Shown here: positions 8,295-15,195 of the stretch, one piece after another
Layout: each line of letters starts with the position of its first letter
How positions within the stretch are numbered: the first letter of the stretch is position 1
DNA from: Bacillota bacterium
Lineage (GTDB): Bacteria; Bacillota; Clostridia; Christensenellales; SZUA-584
Length of the DNA: 64,000 nucleotides
Reading direction: 5' to 3'
Assembly (NCBI GenBank): GCA_023412005.1
Contig: JAEYOE010000006.1
Location: 1 to 64,000, forward strand
Position numbers and translations under genes: made by a program
The notes under the pieces: model-generated
The model's database searches: none
What the model was told of the DNA's origin: nothing
The model's input: the letters and a program-made list of their open reading frames with translations, nothing else

Positions 8295-8324
8295 TTGACA
8301 CTATACCGTCCGGACGGTATAGTA
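8295..8324 (+). promoter_or_regulatory. Promoter with a perfect 24-bp palindromic operator
   Basis: TTGACA (8295-8300) and TATAGT (8319-8324) with an 18-bp spacer form the promoter. A perfect palindrome, with half-site ACTATACCGTCC, fills the spacer from 8300 to 8323. A TetR-type repressor bound here would block RNA polymerase directly, so autoregulation of the gene at 8331 is very likely. Confidence 0.85.
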
Positions 8325-8330
8325 TGTATC

Positions 8331-8882
8331 ATGAGAAATTCAGGAGATAAAACAAAAGCGAGAATACTCGATGCGGCCAACAAAGTTCTGATGGAGAAAG
8401 GCGTGGAAGGGTTTACTCTGGAAATGGTGGCGCTTGAAGCGGGTGTCAGTAAAGGCGGGCTCTTATATCATTATCCGTCAAAGAAACAACTGATTCAGGG
8501 CATGATCGAACGAATGATTGCAAGGGTTGATACGGCTCTCGAAGAGGAACTGATTAAAAGCAATGGCGATTATCTGTCAGCCTATATTCACGCTTCTTTC
8601 AGAACAACCACTGAACCTGAAAAGCTGTCTTATGCGCTGTTTGCGGCCATTGCAAACGAGCCTAATCTGATTGAGCCGTTACGATCCCGTTTTTATAAAA
8701 TTCAGGATAGACTCTCGTCCGTGGCAGATGTTCAGCCTGAGATCGCCACACTTATCAGACTGTCTTTAGATGGTTTGTGGCTATCTGATTTACATGGTTT
8801 TTCACCTCCTTCAGTCGAAATGAGATTAAAAATGAAGGATGCTCTCCTTGAAATATATAAGAATAATAAATCATTATCCTAA
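8331..8882 (+). CDS. TetR/AcrR family regulator, autoregulated
   Basis: The protein is 183 residues from the ATG at 8331. The N-terminal helix-turn-helix contains TLEMVALEAGVSKGGLLYHY, a classic TetR signature, and the C-terminal helices are of the BetI/AcrR-like type. An upstream in-frame TTG at 8295 lies inside the promoter and is ignored. The palindromic operator ends 7 bp before the ATG, and the expected transcription start falls at or next to it, so the mRNA may be leaderless. A GNAT gene follows 24 bp downstream and is probably cotranscribed. Confidence 0.9.
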   Translation: MRNSGDKTKARILDAANKVLMEKGVEGFTLEMVALEAGVSKGGLLYHYPSKKQLIQGMIERMIARVDTALEEELIKSNGDYLSAYIHASFRTTTEPEKLSYALFAAIANEPNLIEPLRSRFYKIQDRLSSVADVQPEIATLIRLSLDGLWLSDLHGFSPPSVEMRLKMKDALLEIYKNNKSLS

Positions 8883-8906
8883 ATAACTCTGTGAAAGAGG
8901 AAGATT

Positions 8907-9533
8907 ATGAATATTATGAAGTTGGATTTGAAGGACAAAAAAAAGGCTGCGAAGGTGTTGGCAGCTGCTTTTTATGATTATCCTCAAATAGAACATTACT
9001 TTCCTGATGTTAATATTCGCAGCAGATATTTGGAATGGTATATGAAAAAAGTAATGAATTGCGCTTTGCGTTACGGTGAGGCATATATTTCTTCGGGGTT
9101 TGAGGGCGTGATTTTTATTCTGCCGCCCGGACATACAAAAATCTCAAATCTTGAATATGCAATTAACGGTTTTGTTTTTGTTCCGCTTATTTTTGGACTT
9201 CAGCAACATCATAGGATTTTAGAATGCGAAGATTTTGTTATGAAAATGCACGAAGATATAATGAATGGGCGGCCGCATTACTATTTATGGGGATTGGCTG
9301 TCGATCCGGGCCATCAGCGAAACGGGGTTGGGAGAATGCTTTTAAATCAGATGCTGGAGAAAGCGGATTTCGAGAAAAAGCCGGTTTATCTTGAAACACA
9401 CGATGAAAAAAATGTGAGGTATTATCAGCACAAGGGGTTTGCATTGGTTAAATCAAGTACCATAACGGGGCAGAACTTACGAATTTGGTGCATGGTAAGA
9501 GAACCTAAAGCTTTGGCTGCCGGGGAAGATTAA
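8907..9533 (+). CDS. GNAT family N-acetyltransferase
   Basis: This 208-residue protein shows the GNAT acetyl-CoA site at WGLAVDPGHQRNGVGRMLLN (motif A, R/Q-x-x-G-x-G/A) around residues 130-150. The following LETHDEKNVRYYQHKGF matches motif B and the end of the fold. The N-terminal part (AKVLAAAFYDYPQIEHYFPD) is like that of acetyltransferases acting on small molecules. It starts at ATG 8907 after GAGGAAG and lies in the TetR operon. Drug detoxification is possible but not shown by the sequence. Confidence 0.88.
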   Translation: MNIMKLDLKDKKKAAKVLAAAFYDYPQIEHYFPDVNIRSRYLEWYMKKVMNCALRYGEAYISSGFEGVIFILPPGHTKISNLEYAINGFVFVPLIFGLQQHHRILECEDFVMKMHEDIMNGRPHYYLWGLAVDPGHQRNGVGRMLLNQMLEKADFEKKPVYLETHDEKNVRYYQHKGFALVKSSTITGQNLRIWCMVREPKALAAGED

Positions 9534-9619
9534 TGGATATTTGAAAAATCAAAAGGATATTCTTTACGGCCGCCGCGTTTACCGTTATGATAGCGGTAAG
9601 AAAACGACGGAGGAAACGC

Positions 9620-10036
9620 ATGAAAAGCTATCGCAAAGTTTTAACGCTGAACATTCAAAAGCGGCGACAGATGATGAATATCACACCGCAGGTGGAGGCA
9701 GCGCTCAAAGAGAGCGGTATCCGCGAAGGGCTGTGTCTTGTGAACGCAATGCACATCACTGCCAGTGTGTTTATCAACGACGACGAATCGGGGCTGCACA
9801 GCGATTTTGACCGGTGGCTCGAACGGCTTGCGCCTGAAAAACCGTATGATCAATATGCTCACAACGGCTTTGAAGACAATGCCGATGCGCATTTGAAGCG
9901 AACCATTATGGGCCGTGAGGTGGTGGTGGCCGTTACGGAAGGCCGGCTGGATTTCGGGCCTTGGGAACAGATATTTTACGGCGAGTTTGATGGTATGCGC
10001 CAAAAGCGGCTGATGATTAAGATCATCGGCGAATAG
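9620..10036 (+). CDS. YjbQ-family protein (UPF0047)
   Basis: The protein is 138 residues from the ATG at 9620, which has GGAGG nine bases upstream; an upstream in-frame extension is not supported. The family signature is clear: HITASVFINDDESGLHSDF, YAHNGFEDNADAHLKRTIMG, then VVVAVTEGRLDFGPWEQIFY. Members of this family (YjbQ) have been linked to secondary thiamine phosphate synthase activity, but their physiological role is unsettled. It may be cotranscribed with the genes upstream. Confidence 0.9.
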   Translation: MKSYRKVLTLNIQKRRQMMNITPQVEAALKESGIREGLCLVNAMHITASVFINDDESGLHSDFDRWLERLAPEKPYDQYAHNGFEDNADAHLKRTIMGREVVVAVTEGRLDFGPWEQIFYGEFDGMRQKRLMIKIIGE

Positions 10037-10064
10037 ATGACAGCTTAAATCAAGACGGAATTTA

Positions 10065-10322
10065 CCCTTCTCAGAATGTTAGAAACTATTATTGCGGCTA
10101 TCTAACGACCCCAACTGTGGGAGAACGGGGGTCAATCACCTGGGGAGAGAAAATGGCTTAACACCGTATAATAGTGCGGACTGCAGGTTACTCCTTCGGG
10201 CACTTCGAGCTGATGCCAATCCTCCTGCGGAATAGACTCTGACGACCCCGCAGGGGTAGGAGATTTCCATCAAGCTTAATAAGACAAAAGAAACGGAAGA
10301 AACGGATGATACCGTTTCTTTT
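10065..10322 (+). ncRNA. Unassigned structured RNA candidate with its own terminator
   Basis: This 250-bp non-coding stretch contains several strong helices. GTTAGA pairs with TCTAAC (10078-10105) and GACCCC with GGGGGTC (10107-10133). The heptamer CCTGCGG near 10224 can pair either with CTGCAGG near 10181 or with CCCGCAGG near 10246. It ends in a terminator in which AAAGAAACGG (10287-10296) pairs with CCGTTTCTTT (10312-10321). Competing helices suggest a switch or a compact ncRNA. I did not recognise a known riboswitch, SRP, tmRNA or RNase P core. The 5' end is uncertain. Confidence 0.45.
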
Positions 10323-10333
10323 CAATTTACGGG

Positions 10334-10367
10334 TTGACAAAAGGTTTCAACAGAACTACAATAGTAG
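10334..10367 (+). promoter_or_regulatory. Promoter and BlaI-type operator of the orphan blaI-like gene
   Basis: TTGACA (10334-10339) and TACAAT (10357-10362) have a 17-bp spacer. The -10 is embedded in the palindrome CTACAATAGTAG (10356-10367), which resembles the TACAnnTGTA operators of BlaI/MecI/CopY repressors. Autoregulation is likely. Confidence 0.75.
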
Positions 10368-10436
10368 TCGTAGTATTATTTGGGTAGTCGCTTTAGCGGC
10401 TTGTGGGAGATGAATTGTTGAAGGGAGATTGAGGGT

Positions 10437-10811
10437 ATGACGACGCTGACAAAGCCGGAATGGGCTGTTATGTCTGCACTCTGGGAAAAGTCACCGCTGA
10501 CGATGTCGGGGATCATCGGGGCGATGGGTGACAAAATGGACTGGAAATACAACACGTATGCAACCTACGTCAAACGCCTGTGCACAAAAGGGTTTATCGG
10601 GTATGATGTGCTCGGGCGCGACAATTTCTATTATCCGATAATACAGAAGGACGAATGCATCATCGCCGAAAGCCGAAGCCTGCTCGATAAAATCAGCGAT
10701 CGCTCTGCCAAGGCCCTGCTGGTGTGCATGCTTAAAGATGTGAAGCTGTCTGAAAAGGATTTTGAGGAGTTGTCCGATCTGATTGAACTGCTTAAAAAAC
10801 AAAACGCATAA
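10437..10811 (+). CDS. BlaI/MecI/CopY family repressor, orphan
   Basis: This 124-residue winged-helix repressor opens LTKPEWAVMSALWEKSPLTM and contains WKYNTYATYVKRLCTKGFIG, the family recognition helix and wing. The C-terminal half would dimerise. BlaI-type repressors are normally cleaved after signalling from a BlaR1-type membrane protease, but no such gene is adjacent. The nearest partner is the BlaI/BlaR1 pair at 25.8-28.6 kb, whose BlaI is a clear paralogue (KTEWAVMSVLWDK, DWKYNTYVTYLKRM). Cross-control between the loci is plausible. It ends in its own terminator. Confidence 0.92.
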   Translation: MTTLTKPEWAVMSALWEKSPLTMSGIIGAMGDKMDWKYNTYATYVKRLCTKGFIGYDVLGRDNFYYPIIQKDECIIAESRSLLDKISDRSAKALLVCMLKDVKLSEKDFEELSDLIELLKKQNA

Positions 10812-10845
10812 ACCGTTCATATATACCATACTGACTTTTTAACGG

Positions 10846-10874
10846 CCATATACATGATGTATGTGGTTTTTTTT
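10846..10874 (+). terminator. Terminator of the orphan blaI-like gene
   Basis: CCATATA (from 10846) pairs with TATGTGG (to 10866), allowing one G-T pair, and eight T follow. Confidence 0.8.
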
Positions 10875-10954
10875 ATACTGCCGAATAACCCGCACTTTTT
10901 GTGGGGATAAATTATATCCATTTTGGAAATGAATTAATTCGGAAGGTGATAAAT

Positions 10955-12451
10955 TTGTTGAAAAGAGCCTACAAGCGGCGGCGAAAAATAGGGTTGATGA
11001 TGGCAGCGGCGGCGGCCGTGCTTTTGGCTGTGCTTGCCGTTGTTGTTTTTTCTCGAACGACATTAACCGTGCAGCAGTGGGAAGAGCTTTACCGTCAGGG
11101 CACATTTTATGCGGGAATTCAGATTGACGGTATTGACGTGGGCGGTTTAACAATGGCACAGGCCAAAGAGCGTGTTAGCGGGGAATTGCAGCAGCGTATG
11201 GCAGCTGTTCAAGTGACACTTGTTAATAAAACGCAGCAATTTGTGCTGGATAAAAACGATTTTATTATAAAGGACAATGCTGACAGCGTGCTCAAAGAGG
11301 CGCTGGCGGTGGCGCGTGAGGGAAATTGCCTTGAAATCGCCAGACAGAAAAGCGAGATCGAAAAAAACGGCGTCGATTTTACCACCGACTATACAGTTGA
11401 TACGGCGCCTGTTAAGCGGCGCATCCATGAGATTGCGCTCTCGGTGGATGTACCCGCCAAGGATGCAGCTGTTCAGGTGAACAAGGATGACAGGAAGAAT
11501 CGCTTCAGTTATACGGACGAGGCCGGCGGCTGGAAAGTGGATCAGGAAGCGCTGTATGCCGAGGTCGAGCGTCGGGTGCGCCTGCGCGAATACGGGGTGG
11601 TGCAGATGCCCATATTGGCTGTTGAGCCTACTGTAACCAAGGCTGAATTGGTCGCGAATACGGTGCTGCGTGCAACAGCCAGCACATCATTCGCAAAAAG
11701 CCCATATAATCGTGAATCGCGCGTTTACAATATTAAAAAAGCTGTAGAGCTGATTAACGGCTCTGTGCTGCCGCCGGGCAGAGATTTTTCGGCCAACGGT
11801 GTTATTGGCCCGCGCGTTTATGAGCTGGGGTGGCAGCCTGCACCAGCCGTGGTGCGCGGAACCAGCGAAGATCAGGCGGGCGGTGGCGTCTGCCAGGTAT
11901 CCACTACCATGTATAACGCGGTGCTCAAGGCCGATCTTGATATCGTATACCGGCAAGGGCATTCTATAAAACTCAGTTATGTAGACGGTGGCCTCGATGC
12001 GACAATCAACACGGGGACAATCGATTTTGTGTTTGGCAACAGTACCGACCACAACCTCTATATATTCTGCTATGTCAGCAGCAGCGCGCAAACAGTCAAT
12101 TTCGAGATTTACGGCGCGCCGTTTCCGGATGCTTACGACGAGATACGCCTCTCCTCCGAAAAGCTGGAGACCCTGCAGCCACCGGGAGATATGATTGTGA
12201 TGGTCGATAAAACCAAGCCTTGCGGCTATGAGGAAATTGTGGTCAAGAGACGCGAAGGTGCTGTATACGCAACGTACAAGCACTATTACAAGAATGGCAA
12301 GGAAGTTAAAGAGCCGGAGCTGATTGGAAAAACAAAATACAGGCCGTATGCCGGAGAGAAAATCATCGGACCGCCCGTTCCAGCCAACGTACAGACGCCG
12401 GAGGAATCGGCACAGCCGGTTGATCATGAGATACCGGGGGATGAACGCTGA
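10955..12451 (+). CDS. VanW family protein with peptidoglycan-binding-like domain
   Basis: The protein is 499 residues from TTG 10955, which has GGAAGG at the right spacing; the preceding 18 codons lack a ribosome binding site. A basic N terminus is followed by one membrane helix (AAAAAVLLAVLAVVVFS), so the rest lies outside the cell. Residues about 50-230 look like a PG_binding_4 domain (GIQIDGIDVGGLTMAQAKER). The VanW domain spans about 265-400, with LPPGRDFSANGVIGPR, DQAGGGVCQVSTTMYNA and GLDATINTG. Its biochemical role is unknown; the family occurs in vancomycin-resistance clusters and in many Clostridia. Confidence 0.9.
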   Translation: MLKRAYKRRRKIGLMMAAAAAVLLAVLAVVVFSRTTLTVQQWEELYRQGTFYAGIQIDGIDVGGLTMAQAKERVSGELQQRMAAVQVTLVNKTQQFVLDKNDFIIKDNADSVLKEALAVAREGNCLEIARQKSEIEKNGVDFTTDYTVDTAPVKRRIHEIALSVDVPAKDAAVQVNKDDRKNRFSYTDEAGGWKVDQEALYAEVERRVRLREYGVVQMPILAVEPTVTKAELVANTVLRATASTSFAKSPYNRESRVYNIKKAVELINGSVLPPGRDFSANGVIGPRVYELGWQPAPAVVRGTSEDQAGGGVCQVSTTMYNAVLKADLDIVYRQGHSIKLSYVDGGLDATINTGTIDFVFGNSTDHNLYIFCYVSSSAQTVNFEIYGAPFPDAYDEIRLSSEKLETLQPPGDMIVMVDKTKPCGYEEIVVKRREGAVYATYKHYYKNGKEVKEPELIGKTKYRPYAGEKIIGPPVPANVQTPEESAQPVDHEIPGDER

Positions 12452-12536
12452 TGCGTGTTGGGTGTGCCGATGGCCGCATATAAGCTGTCCACCTGCAGCG
12501 AAATTGGACAAATCGGTTTTATTTACCTGAAATGCA

Positions 12537-12565
12537 TTGAAAATGTTGATGCTGTGGGATATAAT
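12537..12565 (+). promoter_or_regulatory. Promoter of the phosphofructokinase gene
   Basis: TTGAAA (12537-12542) and TATAAT (12560-12565) are separated by 17 bp, shortly before AAGGAG at 12592 and the gene start. Confidence 0.85.
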
Positions 12566-12609
12566 TTTGCCTAAAGTTTTATTTAATTGATAAGGAGACT
12601 GAATTGACG

Positions 12610-13851
12610 ATGAGCGTTTTAAAAGGGGCATGTATTTTCGGACAATCCGGCGGGCCTACGTCGGTGATTAATGCGAGCGCAGCCGGTGTGTTTATGCAGG
12701 CGCTGAAAGAAGACTGCATCACAAAGGTTTACGGTGCGGCGCACGGCATTAAAGGCGTGCTTGATGAGAAACTGATTGATATGGGGCAGGAAGATTTAAA
12801 AGAGCTGGAGCTCATGAAGACCACGCCGTCGTCGGCGCTTGGGTCGGTGCGTTATAAGCTGGCCGATGCCGACAAGGACGAGACCGATTATAAGAGAATG
12901 CTGGAGGTGTTTAAGAAATACGATGTGCGTTATTTCTTCTATAACGGCGGCAACGACTCGATGGACACCTGCAACAAAATCAGCAAGTACATGCAAAAGT
13001 CTGGTTATGAAATGCGCGTGATGGGCGTTCCGAAGACGATCGACAACGATCTTTGGGCGACCGACCACTGCCCGGGCTACGGCAGTGCCGCAAAATACAT
13101 CGCGACCTCCACGATGGAAGTGTATCTTGATGCGCGTGTTTACGACACGGGTATGATCACTATCTTAGAGGTGATGGGCAGAAACGCGGGCTGGCTGACA
13201 GCCGCGACGGCTCTTGCTTCTTACAAAGGTTACGGCCCGGATCTGATTTATCTGCCGGAGAAGGATTTTGATATGGATCAGTTCCTGGCGAGCGTCAAGG
13301 AAATCTACGCGAAGAATAAAAAGGTGATCGTCGCTGTTTCCGAAGGCATTAAGGACAAAGATGGCCGTTACATCAGCGAATATGGCAGCGATTTAACCAA
13401 GACTAAGGATTCGTTCGGCCATGCGCAGCTCGGCGGCCTTGCCAGCACTCTGGCTAGCTATTGCAAAGAAGCCACGGGCGCAAAGGTGCGCGGCATCGAG
13501 TTCAGCCTGCTGCAGCGCTGTGCGGCGCACGCGGGTTCGCTGACGGATATCAACGAATCGTTCCTGTCGGGTCAGACAGCTGTGAAAGCGGCTGTGGAAG
13601 GCATAACCGACCACATGGTGGCATTTGAACGTGAACCGGGCAAGGCATACAAGTGCAACACGAAGCTGATCAATCTTAATGAAGTGGCTAACAAAGAGAA
13701 GAAGATTCCGGATGAATGGATTCTGCCGGATGGTAAAGGCTTAACGCAGGATTTCATCGACTATGCGTTGCCGCTGATTCAGGGCGACTCGCCGCTGCCG
13801 TATGAAGAAGGGCTGCCGCGCTTCGCGAAGCTCAAGAAGGTTTTTGTATAA
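12610..13851 (+). CDS. pfp: 6-phosphofructokinase, pyrophosphate-dependent type
   Basis: This 413-residue enzyme phosphorylates fructose 6-phosphate in glycolysis. The family motifs are FGQSGGPTSVINAS near the N terminus, NGGNDSMDT in the phosphoryl-donor site, MGVPKTIDNDL and EVMGRNAGW. The Asp in GGND, where ATP enzymes have GGDG, and the Lys in PKTIDND point to PPi as donor, so the reaction would be reversible. The first Asp of the usual GGDD is Asn here. ATG 12610 is chosen; an in-frame TTG at 12604 is closer to AAGGAG and is a real alternative. Confidence 0.9.
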   Translation: MSVLKGACIFGQSGGPTSVINASAAGVFMQALKEDCITKVYGAAHGIKGVLDEKLIDMGQEDLKELELMKTTPSSALGSVRYKLADADKDETDYKRMLEVFKKYDVRYFFYNGGNDSMDTCNKISKYMQKSGYEMRVMGVPKTIDNDLWATDHCPGYGSAAKYIATSTMEVYLDARVYDTGMITILEVMGRNAGWLTAATALASYKGYGPDLIYLPEKDFDMDQFLASVKEIYAKNKKVIVAVSEGIKDKDGRYISEYGSDLTKTKDSFGHAQLGGLASTLASYCKEATGAKVRGIEFSLLQRCAAHAGSLTDINESFLSGQTAVKAAVEGITDHMVAFEREPGKAYKCNTKLINLNEVANKEKKIPDEWILPDGKGLTQDFIDYALPLIQGDSPLPYEEGLPRFAKLKKVFV

Positions 13852-13866
13852 GGGTATCGATTCTAA

Positions 13867-13902
13867 GGAGCTGCTCAATTGTGGGTGGCTCTTTTTTGGT
13901 GC
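13867..13902 (+). terminator. Probable terminator after the phosphofructokinase gene
   Basis: GAGC and GGCTC flank a loop of about 16 nt and are followed by six T near 13892-13897. The stem is weak, so this is a moderate call. Confidence 0.5.
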
Positions 13903-13982
13903 TTCGACTGTACCGGGGTTGCAGATTATTATGTTCGGTATACGGCAGTTAAACTGCAATTGTGTTGCAGTGGCACCCATAG

Positions 13983-14025
13983 CGCCCTCTTTGAGGGGGC
14001 TGTCACCGATAGGTGACTGGGGGAG
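13983..14025. repeat. Palindromic intergenic repeat, same family as the array before smc
   Basis: On the minus strand this reads like the repeat units at 38757-38981: a cccagtcacc-tat-cggtgacagc block followed by CCCCCTCAAAGAGGG. Both small hairpins (TCACC/GGTGA and CCCTC/GAGGG) are kept. It shows that the family is dispersed and occurs in both orientations. Confidence 0.7.
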
Positions 14026-14065
14026 TTAAAGATGTTAATTCTATAGGCTAAGGGAGTGCTTTTTA

Positions 14066-14172
14066 CAATCCTCAGTTAGCTTGCGCTGATAGCTCATAAG
14101 GAGTTCGGTTTCGACCGTCGACCAAGCCTCCTTTATTAAAGGAGGTGGCGCGCGTTGCGCGACTGAGGATTG
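14066..14172. repeat. 107-bp palindromic element with perfect 10-bp terminal inverted repeats
   Basis: CAATCCTCAG at 14066-14075 is matched by CTGAGGATTG at 14163-14172. Inside are the hairpins CCTCCTTTATTAAAGGAGG and GCGCGCGTTGCGCG. A half-copy starting CAATCTTCAGTCAGCTC follows at about 14211-14264. It encodes nothing and looks like a small non-autonomous repeat. Confidence 0.7.
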
Positions 14173-14340
14173 CGGTTTACAACGATGCTGCATAAAAGCA
14201 AAAGCGCTTTGTACAATCTTCAGTCAGCTCTCGTGGACAGCTCCTTTCATAAGGAGCCGATAAATGGACAACGAAGTTGACATGCTGAGCTTGTCGACTA
14301 CAAAGTGGATTAGCATCCCATGGCAAAACGCCTTGAACAT

Positions 14341-14406
14341 GCAAACTCTTTTCAAAGAGTTTGCGGAACGACATACCCCATCCGGGGCACAGGCGGAGGT
14401 CGTTCC
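14341..14406. repeat. Two adjacent strong inverted repeats downstream of the DtxR-type gene
   Basis: GCAAACTCTTT/AAAGAGTTTGC is a perfect 11-bp stem at 14341-14364 around 2 nt. Directly next to it GGAACGAC (14365-14372) pairs with GTCGTTCC (14399-14406), with CCCC/GGGG nested inside. No clear T tract follows on either strand, so termination is possible but not shown. Confidence 0.55.
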
Positions 14407-14446
14407 CTACTTTCTCTTATTAATGTTGAGACCATCAAGAAATTAC

Positions 14447-14917
14447 CTACATATCCAAATTCGCGTTCACAAACGCGCGCAGCCGCCTTGCAAACTCGGG
14501 ATACGCATCAAAAAAACGGTTGAATATCAGCATATGCTTTTGTGTATTGGCACTAATGTTGTGCTCAATCAATTCTGTCTCTTTTAGCAGATTCTCATTA
14601 ATGCCTATCGTGAGCAAAAACCGTTCTACCGTATTATGCCGGTTGAGCAGATACGCGCCGATCTCCTTCCCGTTTTCAGTCAGCTCCAATATGCCGTATT
14701 TTTTGTATTTAATCAGCCCCAGTTCACCAAGCTTCTGAACCATTTTTGTGGCGGATGAGGCCCTGACATGAAGGTGCTCCGCCAGCTCATTAACGCGCAG
14801 ATACCCGCCGTCTTCGCAGCTGCGAAAAACCATCTCCAAATAATCCTCCAGCGCGGGGGTCAGCGCCATTCGGCTTTGAAGCTGATAGCCCCTGACGGTG
14901 TGAAACTCGTTATCCAT
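14447..14917 (-). CDS. DtxR/MntR-family metal-dependent regulator
   Basis: This 156-residue protein has an N-terminal winged helix with LTPALEDYLEMVFRSCEDGG and LRVNELAEHLHVRASSATKM, typical of iron- or manganese-dependent repressors. ELTENGKEIGAYLLNRHNTV then leads into the dimerisation and metal-binding helices. Metal-ligand type residues (Glu and His in RHNTVERFL and ETELIEHNIS) are present. There is no SH3-like third domain, as in MntR. It stands alone. The metal and targets cannot be decided from this window, since no metal transporter is nearby. Confidence 0.85.
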   Translation of the reverse strand: MDNEFHTVRGYQLQSRMALTPALEDYLEMVFRSCEDGGYLRVNELAEHLHVRASSATKMVQKLGELGLIKYKKYGILELTENGKEIGAYLLNRHNTVERFLLTIGINENLLKETELIEHNISANTQKHMLIFNRFFDAYPEFARRLRAFVNANLDM

Positions 14918-15006
14918 CTGCTATTTATCCTATCTGTTTTTTTCATTGATACGTCTGTTTTCTACATTGTATTCATGGCATTTATAAAATATAAGAATAG
15001 AGCATA

Positions 15007-15025
15007 AAGATAGAATTATTATCTT
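15007..15025. promoter_or_regulatory. Candidate operator between the DtxR-type gene and the paaK operon
   Basis: AAGATA and TATCTT form an inverted repeat with a 7-bp spacer. The total of 19 bp is the usual size for DtxR-family operators, though the sequence is not a known consensus. It lies between divergent genes, so it could act on either. This is a weak, position-based call. Confidence 0.3.
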
Positions 15026-15195
15026 AGCTGAAATTCAAAAAGTTCCGTTCTGTTTCGCCATACAGCCTATATATCTGTTAAAGTATGCAATTGGGCTTTA
15101 TTTTTTGTATATGATACGCTATAATCAAGCTATTCATCGAAGCACGGAAGAACGGGCCTGATTTGCGTGCGAAGACAAGCAGTGAGGTAGGAAAA

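Noticed and set aside
8200..10050. Exact 14-bp repeat (atgacagcttaaat) at the end of the MFS gene and after yjbQ
   Set aside because: A 14-bp match is expected by chance in a 64-kb window, and the flanks do not align, unlike the tmcAL and ftsY cases.
10065..10322. T-box, SAM, TPP, FMN, glycine or cobalamin riboswitch, tmRNA, RNase P or SRP RNA
   Set aside because: None of the conserved core sequences of these classes could be found in the segment.
11687..12631. 314-codon minus-strand frame opposite the vanW gene
   Set aside because: It is a shadow of the VanW coding sequence with no ribosome binding site and no recognisable domain.
14264..14587. 107-codon plus-strand frame in the palindrome-rich gap
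   Set aside because: It runs through strong hairpins and then over the DtxR-type gene in antisense, with no family resemblance.
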